A DNA stretch of 64,000 nucleotides from Theobroma cacao (taxonomy: Eukaryota; Streptophyta; Magnoliopsida; Malvales; Malvaceae). Positions 1 to 13,100 of this stretch are shown in pieces. Under the pieces are notes generated by a model. That model saw nothing but the letters and a program-made list of their open reading frames with translations. It was not told the origin of the DNA and searched no databases. The position numbers and the translations under genes are program-made. Position 1 is the first letter of the stretch. The number at the start of each line of letters is the position of its first letter. Location: contig NC_030852.1 in assembly GCF_000208745.1 (NCBI RefSeq), positions 24,352,636 to 24,416,635 on the forward strand, written 5' to 3'.

Positions 1-1084
1 TCATCCTTATTTAACATCTCAAAGAAAGATAATTTATATAGGGGAATGATTAGTTTCAAAAAAGGTTAATTGAAGCACTAACCTTTCGTTAATGGCCCTT
101 TTCTTCTGTTTTATTCATTTATGGTTAGATTAGGTTTTTAAAAAAAAAAAATTGGGAAAGGAAGATTTAAATTTTATTTTTTAAATAAGAAATTATATAT
201 CAATTAATGAACTAAATATTAGAATGTGGACCCAGCTTATAGTAAGAGAGCATAAAAATTTGATCAATCTTTTATTTAGAAATTTCATTCCAACCATACC
301 AAAAAAGAAAAAAAACAAAAGAAATGAATAAGCTATCAGTTTCATCCTTTCTTGTTTCGTCAAAAATGGCATTAACATAGAGATTGACCCCTCTTCTTTT
401 TGTTGTTATTATACGTGTATAATTATACATATGCTTCAGAAGAGAGTTTGCCATGGAGATTTTCGTAGTATGTCACTTTCCAACCATGTTTTATTTAAGT
501 GTCACAATCCATTATGAGTCATTTGGGGGGGTGGGGGGTTGCATTTAATTATTTTCTGATTTTCAATTACTACTACTTCTCTTTAAAGCGATGACCTCTT
601 TCTATTCCTGCCAAATTACATTATGATAAGTAAAATCAAACCAAAATTGATATATATTAATGCTGAGGAAGAGTTTTTTAGGGACATGTCGTAAGAGAAA
701 ACATGCATTCACATATTTCTATGTTGTGTATTTGAAATTTATTGCTTCAAATAAAAATCCATTGACTTGAAACGAATGAGAACAAATAAAAGAATACAAG
801 GATAGCGAAAATCACTATGATATGTACCTTTGTCCACATTGTTTCTCCAAAGTATATGAATCAATTAATTCCACTGCAATGATTGATTATGAAATTTACA
901 AATGAAAAATGCTATGCTTTTGTTTTTTTTTTCAAAAAAAAGGAAGAATTCATCTTGATTAGCATTACAATTCAGTTAAATTCAAAATATTACTATGGGT
1001 CCAGAATCTAAGATCTTATGCTAACAAAAATTTAATTTGCGGGACAAAAAATTCCCAACAAAAAAATATGGAAATGGAAATATT
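1..1084. other. AT-rich intergenic sequence
   Basis: Many homopolymer A/T runs and no coding frame that resembles a protein family. Nothing supportable was seen here on either strand. Confidence 0.5.
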
Positions 1085-1740
1085 CAAAGTGACCTACCCT
1101 AAGTCAAGAGGACCCACTTCAGATACAGCGGATAGGATGTTAAATCTATCAAAGAGATGATGGTGATCCTCTCCCCTATTGTCGCAGAGGATCCTGGCCC
1201 GTGGTTTAAGTTTTTAGTTCCCATCAAGGATGAACTATTGCAACCCTACGGATCATTTGCACCCGTGCAAGGATCTCGCCACGTACTGCCACCTCCCAAC
1301 AACCTCGAGCATGACAATAAACCATCGCCATTTAACCGCGTCAACTTCACGGTCCACAGATTTCTACTCTTTTGCGTTTGCATCACCGCCCCTACTGCCT
1401 GGAGCACGTGAACAAAAAAACATCTCTCTTTGTGGGCACGACCATCTTAATAAAGTTGTCGATGGAGCCCACTGACCTGGCATCAAGCGATCTGAGGGGG
1501 TAGAAGAGCGTTAGGATTGTTACACCTGGCAGTCCCAGTGGAGTGACCGTTCTGACACTGAAACGCCGTCTTAACGGCGCAACCGACACTCTGACGGTAA
1601 AATGAGTCGAAAGCAGAGCGGTTGTCAATAGGGTTCCGGTTCATCATCATTTTCAATCTATTTTTTTTTATTAGTTTCTTTTCTTTTCTTTTCTCCTCCT
1701 TTTGAGGAGATTCGAGCACGATGGAAATATCATATGTTGA
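1085..1740. promoter_or_regulatory. GC-richer island with a G-box, owner unknown
   Basis: This stretch stands out from the AT-rich flanks. It holds a perfect CACGTG at 1405-1410, other ACGT cores, a short hairpin (CGCCGT/ACGGCG near 1563-1578), and a pyrimidine-rich tract at about 1660-1700 like a plant 5' leader. Short open frames exist on both strands but none looks like a known protein. It could be a promoter whose transcript is not recognisable, or a distal regulatory element. The call rests on composition and motifs only. Confidence 0.3.
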
Positions 1741-3380
1741 AGCAGTTCAATTCAATTAGATATATTTGGCATAAAGGGGAAATTGACATTATATACTTCC
1801 TAACAAAAACAAATGTATGTATCTCACATCCTTTCTTTGAGTTTTTTTTTCCCTAAAAATAAACACCTCATTTGCAATAAATAGGAACAAGGATTACTAA
1901 TAGCAGAATGACAAGACTTTGTTATTTTAGAGATACCTTCTTTAAAACAAATATATAATACTTAAAGCGTAAATCAATTACTCTTTTTTGTACTCACTAA
2001 GATTAATGATTAAGGGTTGTCCTTGTGCTCTAAATGGCATTAGGGTATATTTAGGCTTGTAATAATGAATCTCATGTTTTTTATACACCTTGGCTTTTTA
2101 AAAAAAAAAATTTTCAAGAGAAAATAATTTCAACTCGAGTTTTTCAAATCAAAAAAATATATATACTTATAATTGAGCTGAATACTCAAATCTTATGTCT
2201 CAAATTTTTTTTTTACATAATTAAAGTGATTTTATTTATTTGTTGAAGTATTGTGAGATTTAAGTGAAACTACTAATAATGATTGTATATGATTATTGTT
2301 GACTTGGAACATATTTATAGAACTCATGACATACTTTTTCAACATTTTCAGCTATTAGGACAGAATTATTTATTGCAAATATTAGTATTTTTTTTGGGTG
2401 GTGAAGGTTTAGTTTAGTACACTGTACATTAACTCAGTGGTATGCACCCTCGTTTTCAATGGTTTGGCTGCCTTTATAAAAGTTAGATCCAATCTCAAAT
2501 CTTACATATTGCCAAATATAATAAATTTAAGCTAATTCCAAAACTAATACAGTAAAATTCATTTGTAGATAAATTATTCATCTTTAAATTTACAATTTAT
2601 TGGATTTCATTGACAAAACAATTATATTACAGAATTACTTTATTAATAACTCTATTGAGGTATTAAATGATTTTTTTGAGAAAAAAAAGTAAAACTTAAA
2701 TCTCAACTAGGTATATGACCCAAAAAGAAAATCAACCAGGTAAATGGGAACAGGTGGTTGAAACATACAACTCAAGAAGTCAGGACAATTTGAATGAGCA
2801 TACTTGCAAGGAAAAACCACGTCAACCTAAGAAACTGATAACTTAAATTTAATTTAAAAATTAAATTGCAGAAGAACCATACATGTATATGCCAATAATA
2901 TAAAACATTGCGTCAAAGCAAATTAGATTGGTACAATTAATTGAAAAGTCCATTATTGTTGAAAAAGAAAGAAAGGGTTACATTGTGTTTTCATACGCTT
3001 TTGCCATTTTGTTTTTTCCTTATAAATTTGATGCAAACATTTTGAATGAAGTAGGCAGCCAAACTAGAAAGAAAATTTGAACCCAAATTTTGCTGTCCAG
3101 AATCCAATCTCTTATTTGTTTTTTTTTTTTTTTGTTTTGGAAAAAGAAATTCGAAAAATGTTTGGTTGCTGAAATTAGCAAATTTAGTTAAAATTTTTGG
3201 ATCAATTAAGAAACAAGTTTATTAATAAATGATTTTCTTTATTTTATACGAGCAGTTGGCAGGAAGAGAGTTTTGCCAAATTCGGTGTTGAAAATTTAAT
3301 GGTCTGATCAAATTTTGAATCTCCAAATTTGGGTCTTATTTTAGCATTGAATGAACCCATAATTTAATTTTTCCAAATAT
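1741..3380. other. AT-rich intergenic sequence
   Basis: Poly-A and poly-T tracts and no coding signal. No repeat family was recognised. Confidence 0.45.
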
Positions 3381-3395
3381 TTGTGTAAATCCTGA

Positions 3396-3740
3396 TCAAG
3401 GCGACACACACCCACGTCCTGAAATTCTCGCGATATATTGTCGGTGTATCGGCAGATGATTCAATGCCATCCCAAATCTAACGGCGATCGCAAAACCCAT
3501 CCACTCGTATACAAGAAACTCCGTCCTCAGACGGCGCCACGTTTGATTCACCACCGCAAGAGATAGTCGCCACGTAGGGGAAACGTTGGGCCCGGTCATA
3601 CATTAACTGAGCTGGCAGGCATTTATTGGTTGAAATCGAGTTAACCACAGAGTGTAGTCAACAGCTAACCCTAGTCAACAACCCTTTAGAATCATAAACT
3701 ATGGTTAAAAACGTGATCAGCGGTGTACGGCTTGCATTCC
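3396..3740 (+). promoter_or_regulatory. Probable promoter region of the GT106 gene
   Basis: A GC-richer block directly upstream of the first gene, with several ACGT-core elements (CCACGT near 3538 and 3570). No clear TATA box was seen. A pyrimidine patch (CCCCCCCTCTCTCTC) follows near 3740, which is common close to plant transcription starts. The role is inferred from position. Confidence 0.4.
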
Positions 3741-4287
3741 CCCCCTCTCTCTCTATCTCGCGTCGTAAATGCATAGCCAACTACACGGCGTTATATTCTC
3801 GTTTCTAAATCTATTCTCTCTCTAAAATTCCTCCTTCTCTCTCATTCTCTTGATTGGCTTATAGTCGAGGCAGGCACGGGTTTTAACGGCAGCTCCACCA
3901 CAATATCTTACCGGGAAAGTGATTTCATCGCCCACGAGGAGGAGGAGTTTTTTTTTTTATGTTTTGAAAATTAGTTTATTATTCGATTGGAATTCGTTAA
4001 TTTGTTGCGTTGCATTTTGAAGAAGAGGAAACAATTGGATCTCTTTGATTGATTTTGAATATTTTGTTAAAATTTTGTAAGTTATCGGATCTCGAAGATT
4101 CTGTTAGGTTTTATTTTTTGGAAAATAAAAGCACAGCAAGGGAATTTTTTCCCTTTTTTTTCGGGTGGTTACTAAATTGGGCGAAAATGATCTGAAAATC
4201 AACCTACATTGATCGAATTTGAAACGAACGAAGCGGAGTCGTATTGGGGGATGAGGGGGAGAGTGGGGAATATCGTTGTTGTTGGAG
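3741..4287 (+). promoter_or_regulatory. Probable 5' leader of the GT106 gene
   Basis: The sequence runs from the pyrimidine patch to the start codon chosen at 4288. It contains an earlier ATG at 4251, which opens a short frame closing at the TGA of 4299-4301. That upstream frame overlaps the main start and could act as a small uORF. The transcription start itself cannot be placed from sequence. Confidence 0.4.
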
Positions 4288-7200
4288 ATGTGCAGTGTTG
4301 AGGGGTTAGGGAGAAAGGGCGGGATAAGAATGGGGGTGATGAAAGCGGGAGGAGGAGGCGGCGGGGAGAGAGTGGAGAAGTTGAAGAGCTCGAGAATGAA
4401 GCTGTGGATGATACGCGCCACCACATCGGTGTTGCTTTGGACTTGCATCGTACAATTAACGGCTTTGGGAGAGACATGGGGACCACGAGTCCTTAAGGGT
4501 TGGCCTTCCTGTTTCTCTCATCAGGATTCCTCCGTTTCCGTTATTGAAGACAGAGTACCCTCCGTTCCCGCCCGTGTCCTTCCTCCCAAAAGTAAGGTTT
4601 TCCTCTTCTTTTTCTTTTTCTTTTTAAATTAATTCAATATCTATTGATTTTAGTATATTGTTTCTTTATTATGCATTGTTTTGGGTGAAATTAGGGGAAG
4701 AAATTGAGCTAGTTTTTACTGGAAACAGGAAACTGGGTTGAATACTTTTAGGTTTATCTAAATTCTTATTTGAGGAGAAAAAAGCAATAAAAAATGACAG
4801 ATTTTCATTGGGTCTTTGAGCACTATCTATTGGTGATTTCTGCAATTCCTAAAGTGCAGTTATTCAGATATAGTTATGCTGATTGAATTCAATTTGAGTC
4901 TCCCCAATATTTACATCATGATCTTAGTTTTGATCGAATTATGTCCTTTTGTTTATCTAGTGGGATATGTTTGCTTGAAATGCGAGATCGTTTATGCTTG
5001 GAATTTTTCATATGGGGTATAGTTTTGTGCGAATATATTGTTATTTTTACATTTTATTTTTCATTAACTTTTAGGGATCGTTGTACTTGTATATTTTTCT
5101 CTCATGTTAATTTTTCTGGTTTTGAAATTTATATTTTAATGTGATATGATGTTTTGTTTGTTGACACTAGGGGTATATAAAAACAACGGTTACTTGATGG
5201 TTTCATGCAATGGAGGTCTCAATCAAATGCGAGCAGCAGTGAGTGCCTTAGCCAAGGACTCTAAACATAGTTTTATTTTTTCCATTTTTTTAAGCTTCTG
5301 TTTAGAATATGTAAGTTCATGATTTTTTATTGTGTAAATGTATATGGAAACTAATGCGTGGGTTTACATGGCAGATTTGTGACATGGTTACCATTGCAAG
5401 ATATTTAAATGTCACCCTTATAGTCCCGGAGCTAGATAAAACATCCTTCTGGGCTGATCCCAGGTGTGTTAACTAAACTTTTCTTTAATTAATCTATTGA
5501 ATATTGCGAATGTAGAAATTTGGAAAGGATGGTCTAAAATATGTTCCTGGTAGTTTTGAACTGGAATTATTTTTCTTACATATCTCTAATTATATTTTTA
5601 ATTGATATGGCAGTGAATTTCAAGATATATTTGATGTGGATCATTTCATTACATCACTGAGAGATGAGGTTCGGATATTGAAGGAGCTGCCTCCTAGGCT
5701 TAAGAGGAGAGTGGAAATGGGACTGGTGCATTCCATGCCACCAGTTAGTTGGTCTGATATATCCTACTACCATCAGCAGGTCAATTCTTTGTCATCAGTG
5801 GGTCTTTTATGCACTTAGAGCCATTTAGACTTCATAATTGAGCTTGGTTCTTTCTTCTCTTTTTGGAAATGTTTATATGCTTTTGCAGTTCTTTTCCTTC
5901 TCCAATACTCCTCTTAAAGTAGTATATCTCTATTGCATGCAGATTCTTCCTCTGATACAGAAGTATAAAGTTGTACACTTAAATAGAACTGATGCTCGAC
6001 TGGCCAACAATGGGCAACCTTTAGATATTCAGAAGCTGCGATGTCGTGTAAATTTTAATGCTTTGAGATTCACTTCTCAGATAGAGGAGTTGGGTAAACG
6101 AGTTATTAAGCTTCTGAGGCAAAATGGTCCTTTTATAGTACTTCATCTTAGATATGAAATGGACATGTTAGCATTTTCTGGCTGTACCCAAGGTTGCAAC
6201 AATGAGGAGGTGGAGGAGTTGACTAGAATGAGGTGAGCTGTACATGCATCTTCAACAATTAATTGACCAGGAAGCCTATGTTTTAAACTTTAATCTCACT
6301 CTTCCTCGCACAACCATTTTGGCAGATATGCTTATCCCTGGTGGAAAGAGAAAATAATAAATTCTGACTTGAAAAGGAAAGATGGTTTGTGCCCTTTGAC
6401 GCCTGAGGAAACTGCCCTTACTTTGAAGGCGCTAGACATTGATACTAGTTACCAGATCTATATTGCAGCTGGTGAAATATATGGTGGAGAGAGAAGAATG
6501 GCAAGTCTTTCTGCAGCTTATCCAAAATTGGTAAGTAGGTGAAAGTTCAGCAAATTCAATGTAAAAATGTTAGAATTTTTTTTTTCCTGTATCAATAATC
6601 AGTCTTCTGTGTTGAAACAGGTTAGGAAGGAGACTCTCTTGGAGGCATCAGACCTTAGGTTTTTTCAAAATCATTCATCCCAGATGGCAGCATTGGATTA
6701 TCTTGTTTCCCTGGAGAGTGATATTTTTATTCCTACATATGATGGAAACATGGCTAAAGTTGTAGAAGGCCATCGCAGGTAGTGCTCTGAAGATAGATTG
6801 GTTCTTAATATGTTCAGAAAGGTTGTCTTGCATTTATTAAATGATTCCAGCCCTTTGTCCCTCAGATGAGATGAATAATTTTGGAAATGTTTGAATAAAG
6901 CATTTTTATATCTCTACCATCAACAGGACAATAGTTTGTTTATTTCTTGATGCAAAATTATTGCCAAACTTTTTCTTTCTATTTTTTTAACCACTTTTTT
7001 ATTAGATTCAGGAATCTGATGTTGTTTGTGTTTCAATGATTGCAACATGAACTAAGGCATTTTACAACTACCCTTTTTGAGAGTGCTTTTTTTGATGTTT
7101 CTCATATAAGTGATAGTAGTTCTAGTGTATTTTGTTTTTCTGCATGGCTAAAACTATTTGTCATAATGTGTAATAATTGTAGTGTTGATTGCTCCTTCAG

Positions 7201-7447
7201 ATTTCTGGGGTTCAAGCGGACAATTTTATTGGACAGAAGGCTTTTAGTTGATCTGATAGATCAGTACAATGGTGGATCTCTTAATTGGGATGAGTTCTCA
7301 GCTGCTGTGAAGGAAACTCATGAAAGTCGCAAGGGGCAACCAACAAAAAGGTTGGTGACCCCAGACAGACCTAAAGAAGAGGATTACTTTTATGCCAACC
7401 CAGAAGAATGCTTGCAACCATCATATGGTCAACTAAGTAGCACGTGA
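4288..7447 (+). CDS. RRT: GT106 / O-fucosyltransferase-like protein, RG-I rhamnosyltransferase (RRT) type
   Basis: A type II Golgi glycosyltransferase, probably adding rhamnose to the rhamnogalacturonan-I pectin backbone. Eight exons: 4288-4591, 5171-5238, 5375-5463, 5614-5779, 5943-6232, 6326-6530, 6621-6778 and 7201-7447. Together they give 508 residues, and all introns are GT-AG. The ATG at 4288 gives MCSVEG, the kind of short N-terminus expected in this clade. A basic segment and one membrane anchor (about 38-60) are followed by [15 protein letters not shown]. The fold's sugar-nucleotide motifs are visible: CNGGLNQMR at about 114-122, VLHLRYE at about 275-281, and a C-terminal block ([12 protein letters not shown], then [11 protein letters not shown]). 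Many databases label such proteins 'O-fucosyltransferase family'; the rhamnosyl donor is inferred from clade resemblance, not from residues I can test. The gene is convergent with BIM1. Confidence 0.88.
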
Positions 7448-7870
7448 TCTTTCTGTCTGGGGACTGTGACGATTATCAGTGTTTTTTTGTTAGAGTGCTA
7501 GCTATCACACCTGAGACCAAAAGGTAGTTTCTCTACAGGAGGATGGATGATGACAATGATGGTTTTTCTTTCGAGGAGGCAGCTGTGGAGATGACTGGGG
7601 ACTCAAAAACTTGAAGAAAGCCTGGGAGGATCTTGTGAAGCAGCTGGAGGACACCAAGATTATTAGTATATGCAAATAATCAGAATCATGTATAGAAGAG
7701 CTGCCCTGCCATTATAGGGTGATATCAGATCAAGAATGGGTTGTTGTACACGAGGGATGCAAGTATAGATTTGGATTACTGAGACTGGATTTGTGGAAGG
7801 TTAATTCTTCGCCCTCCTGTCTTGAATTTTTTTGTTTCTTTAAATCACTCACAATCTAGTTAGCTAGCAT
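7448..7870 (+). other. Probable 3' UTR of the GT106 gene
   Basis: The frame closes at TGA 7445-7447. The following few hundred bases have ordinary composition and no continued coding. No strong AATAAA was found, so the cleavage site is uncertain. Confidence 0.35.
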
Positions 7871-10028
7871 ATATCAATCACATTCTAGAATTCAATCTTG
7901 TCACACCCTACACAGACCAATGTTTTTGTTTCTAGTATGGCCCCATCAATGCAGGGAATGGTTGAAAGGCATTGAATATTATCTTTTACTACACGTATCT
8001 TGTAAATTAAATGGTGCGGTTCTTGACATTTTTGGTTGAGTAACTTGGTGTTGCCTTCCAGTTGGGATAGTATGGTCAGTCCTTATCAGCGAGGCTATTT
8101 GTCACTGTTGCTTGATCCGTTACTGCGGTTAGCGAACTTTGGTCCGTTCCTTAAGTGGATAGCCCGATTAAATTTTGCATTTGATATTGACAACCCAACC
8201 TATGAAGCCTAGCCTATTATTAAACATGTTCCCTATAGCATTCCCATTTAGTATGATCCATTTGTGTGGATTATTTGAGTTTGAGTTGCAATTTAGAAAT
8301 CAGAATTTACTACGATATTGGACATATTGTCTGCTTTCTGTGTGGATATAATGCAAACTATATGGTATAAGCAAATTAGTTTTAGTAGTGCAAAAATATT
8401 CAAGAAGCTTTTGTTTATATCATAGGATTGCAATTGCCTGTCTTCCTTTTGTAGGATTAGTTGGCATGTCATTGTTTTTGTACCAGCAAATGTTGTCGTG
8501 GGCTTGGGTTCAGCCATCTCAATACCATATCTTGTGGTTTTTGTTAGTTATTTAGTACTACCTGGTTCTGTTTATTTCGGTTCAGCCTTGGATAAGCAGA
8601 CAATTGGGAAGGGCTTGGGTATTGAGAATAACGCATCAAGAAGATGCTTTGTGAAAGAAAGAGTGACAAAGATTTTGACCAACACAAAGGCAAAGAAAAA
8701 GAGTAAGAGCAAGAGACAGGTAGGACTCCAAACAGGCAATTGATATTTGATAATAGTTTGGTAGCAACTGGTTCCTAGTCCAAAAGCATAGCGAACAGCG
8801 ATTGGATAAGACGTGAGAGGATAACATTTGTCATCCGCTGTGTTTTTCGGCTTTAGAATAGCTACAAAAAGCCAAAGAAGTTTGTAAGCAAGCATCGCTG
8901 TGTTTTAAAAAATGAAGTAAACGATGGAGAAGAAAAAGGTCTGGAAGTTGATATTCATAGAGGCAGAGGCAGAGGCAGAGGCAGGAACAGCAGGTTGTTT
9001 TTGGAGCAAGGGAAAATTCACAGATTAAAAAAGGTAGTGGCTTTGGCCTTCCATGCACCATGCTTCTACTCTTGTTCGTTTTTTCATCCTCTTGCATGAT
9101 CCAATAATCCACCCTAAACCCCTACCCTAAGCACTAATAGCTTTCAACTTTGTATTCAAAGCGATGATCCAGTCAAAGCAAAAGAGTAATAAATGCCGGA
9201 ACACAACAAACAAACTAGCAACGATAATATTTTGTTATCAAAGGAGGACGGCTTGGCCTACAACGATCGATTGTGACGTTTGGTAATACTACACTATGCT
9301 ATACTAGCTTTCTCACCTAACTTCCCATTTTCATATCTAATTGAGCTTACTTTAAACTTTAATGTTGGACTGTTGTGACATGACAGTGCAAAAGCTCCAA
9401 GAAACATCCTGTCACCGACACTGCATCATTTACATCAGTCTCTCGGTTAGTCCAATGTGCTGTGTCTGTCGTGTTGCTCTATACCCTAGCCCTAATCCTG
9501 ATCGCTTCAAATTTCCTATTTATTTATTTTTCTAAACTGGGTATTCTCCTTTTATAACACACCTTGGTATCCCAACACGTATACACAACTACTGCAACCA
9601 AAACGACACCGAAACGAATTAAAATGCAATGAATAAGGAAAAATAAATTACATCAAAGATTTTTTTTTAAAAATAATAAAAAAAAATTCCCACGTAAAGA
9701 GTGATAAAATCTTCCGACAGATACTGAAAGTTGCAGACAGGGTGGCATTTAATTTATGTGAAGGTAACAACATTTCTTGATGTTCCAACAGCAGAGCTGA
9801 ATCTCAGAAAAACATGTTGACAAATAATGAAGGAAAAGGGAAGAAACTTTGAGATGATGAAGGAAGCCTTCAATGAAAAGCAGCTTCTCAACATCCATAT
9901 ATATAGTAAATTACACAAATGAATAGATAAATAATCACATATTTGTTTGCTGGGAATTCTATGCATCCCTACAAAACCTGAAAGCTTTCAACTAGATGTA
10001 CATGGGATCTTTGTCTTCCACTAGCTAG
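7871..10028. other. Spacer between two convergent genes
   Basis: No gene was recognised. There is a short hexamer run (about four GGCAGA units near 8960-8984). The open frames at 8498-8895 on both strands have no familiar motifs. Near 9110-9130 two degenerate telomere-like units (CCCTAAA-like) occur, too short to mean much. Confidence 0.45.
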
Positions 10029-10034
10029 TTTATT
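10029..10034 (-). terminator. Candidate poly(A) signal of BIM1
   Basis: AATAAA on the minus strand, about 105 bases downstream of the BIM1 stop codon, which is a plausible distance for a plant 3' UTR. Confidence 0.4.
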
Positions 10035-10138
10035 AACTAGGATGAGTGCATAACCCTCGGGCTAGGGCAGGCTACTCCAAAAAATGAATTAATTTAATCA
10101 AAAATGAATATCCTGAAAAATCGTCACGCTGGCCTTTT

Positions 10139-13100
10139 TCATGTCTTCAGCTTCTTTAGGGGTTGATCAGAATCCTCACCGCATCCAACTCTAGAACGTG
10201 TCGTCCCCTGATTTGCAGTGGGAGCCTCCCTATCCTGGAGCACCATAAATACCGCAGAATTAGGTTGTATTCCTTGGTTTTACAAGATAAAAATTAAATA
10301 AGATGCTAACAGTTATTGTGAATTCCTAAATGATTAAACAACTAGAACAATGCAACGGCAAGTTGCAATGCCAAACAACCTTAAGTGTGGATGCTGAAGC
10401 AGTAGGCCTACTACTGGATCGCTTCCCAAGCTCAATTTGCACTGAGATGCTGGCATGTGACAAATCCACTCCAGAAGTCTGCAGTGCTTGTGTTAGAGTA
10501 TTCAACAACCTGTCAAACACCATGATCAATTAATAAATCATGTATTCCTTAAAGATGGACTGCAAAAGTGGCTGTCTAATTATAACTGCTTCTTCCATAA
10601 AAATAAACTAGACTGCTATTCTTCACAAAGCTAAGTGAGATAATCTCACCAGCTGAACCTTTCCAGTCATTTTCTCCTCTCTTGGTCAGGGCAAAGATTC
10701 ACACCAATCAATCTCCCTAGTCTACCATAAAATTAAGGGAGACGCCCTGGCGGTTCCTCCTTAAAAATAAGTTTGAGATCTTGAATTTGAGTCTAGGCAC
10801 TAGGCTGAGGTGGATAAAGGGGTGGGATACAGTTATCTTGTAGTTTAACCCATTATATATTTACAAAATAACGGCAGAAGGAGAGTCAAGAAAAAATGTT
10901 CATCCTGCATTCAGAAAAGTAGGCAAAGGGAGAAAAAGAATGCATAAATGGGAACTTGATACAAAAGCAAGCCTCAATGTTATGCTCATAACACCTAGAG
11001 TTGTCAAAACAAAGCATATTAACTTCAAAATTATCTGAAACAGATGCTGTAATAGTGCTTGTCAAACAGGGACAAATCAATACCATGCAACCATCTAGAT
11101 AAGAGCATTGCAACTACTCATGTATTCTTTAACACTACATAGAAATGATAACAGCGATTCAGTCACGCTTTCCCTGACCTATATTCTTGTAGAAAGAATG
11201 CAGAGCAGCTAAACAGGTACTAGACAGTTAAAACCCAAGAACAAGATGAAGAAATGATAAGTCCAATCAACCAGCTACTAAGAAACATGACCCCCACTTT
11301 GAAGAGAGTGGACAATTTGTCAAGAGCATACTGACGCCTGAAAGATCAGGGAGGAAGGGGTTGGTCTGAATAGGTGCTAAATGTGGTCATTTCGGTTGAG
11401 GATCTCCATTCTGTGTGTATTGACACTCATGGTACAAGATATTATGATATTTTCAAATCATTTTAAATAAAAATGTATAAAAGAATCAGAGTTCATAAAA
11501 AAACATGCAGAAATCAAAGCAGTTAGAAAACTATTAAATTATTTATCATATAAAAAATGAAAAATAAAAACTCACCCTTGCGAATATACACTTGAGATGC
11601 TAATTGTTCCACCTTCAATTGTCAGCTCTTGTTCTTTCAGCTTTTCACTAGGAAGAGCACCATCAGTAGTAAAGGATCCACTATGACATGCTATAGACTG
11701 AGGCTGAGATGCACAGTTTGCTACATCAGAAGGCAGTCTTGGTACAAGTTGAGCTGCTGCACCAGTACTCTGGGCAGAGGCAAAGAAGTTTGGCTGTAGT
11801 GAAACAGGGAAGGGCATTGTCTTATTCATCATTCCAGGAGAAAGGTCTATCGCTCTGAAGGTAGTAGCTGTGCTCATATCAGATTCTATTGGGTTGTGTG
11901 CACTTCCAGGAATGGTTGGAGCAACAGTGATGTTTTTCTCATCAAACTTTGCAGAAAAAACTAAGGCAGGAGCGGACACACCATTTATGGCTCGAGATTG
12001 ATCAGCATAATTTTCTGTGGGCCTGTGGTTGTTTCTCTGTTTCAGACAAGGTTGATGATCAGTCGTTGAAAATTTGTTTACATTCAAAAATCGTAATCAC
12101 CAAAAAAAAAAAATCATCATCTGATGTGCAATACTTGATCAAAAGAGCCAAGTATAGAATCTACCCATGGCATCAATTTTGATGGTTCATGGCTCCATCC
12201 TTGATATGTTCCCTCATACTTATGTACTTTTTCCTGTAAAAACTGAATGTACTCGATAACCTACGAGAAGATTGAACAGACTATTATTCAAAATTTTGAA
12301 AACTGTAGATGGAGAAAGAATAGATCATAACTATCAGAAGAAATCTATGTACCTCTAATAAAAATGAGGCCTTATCTCTCTTTTGGTCACTATGAGGAAT
12401 GAGATCTCTTAGCATCTGAAATCTGCAAAAGAATGGATAGATTTTAGCATCTAATGATGATTCTGCATCACAACATTTCCATTTTTCAGTTACTCAACAG
12501 CAATTAACTTCCAATTTCACTTTGCCAAAGGCTTTCAAATGATCAAAATTCATAACATATCCACAAATCCACAAGAAATTTCCCCTTTACATAATATCAG
12601 AACTAATATGTGAAACAATTGAAGAATTTTTCTTGAAGCATAGCTTCGTTGTTCAGTGCATTCTAAAGGAAAGAAAAAAAGAAAAAGAACCTGCACATGG
12701 TAAATTTACTATTTATAGAATCTAGAACTTTCTCAAGAGGTCTTCATCTGACGGTAAGAGTAACCAAAAGGGTTCAGTACTCTTCAATTTTTTTTAAAAG
12801 GGTTTTCCTGTGAGAGTCAGGGAATAGATTCCACATGAAATCAAGTAATAGTACTTAATTTTACTGGCCTGTCATTAATTTTACTCCTTCTCCGCTGCTC
12901 AGTAGCAGAATGTTTCGACCTTGGTGTGTTGGCCTTCTGATCAGGTGCACTCTTTCCATCCACTTTTACTCTCAATTCTCCTGCAGAAAGAAGCAAAACT
13001 ATTAGGCCAACGAAATTCTTCAATAATTCTAGTAACACCCTAAAAAATAACCGCCCCAAATCCTAAAATGCGTAACAAACCAATACATATTTAGGTTCAC

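Noticed and set aside
8498..8895. Overlapping frames on both strands between GT106 and BIM1
   Set aside because: No motif, no splice-linked partner exon, and leucine/phenylalanine runs typical of T-rich DNA.
9105..9130. Telomere-like CCCTAAACCCCTACCCTAA
   Set aside because: Only two or three degenerate units; too short for an interstitial telomere.
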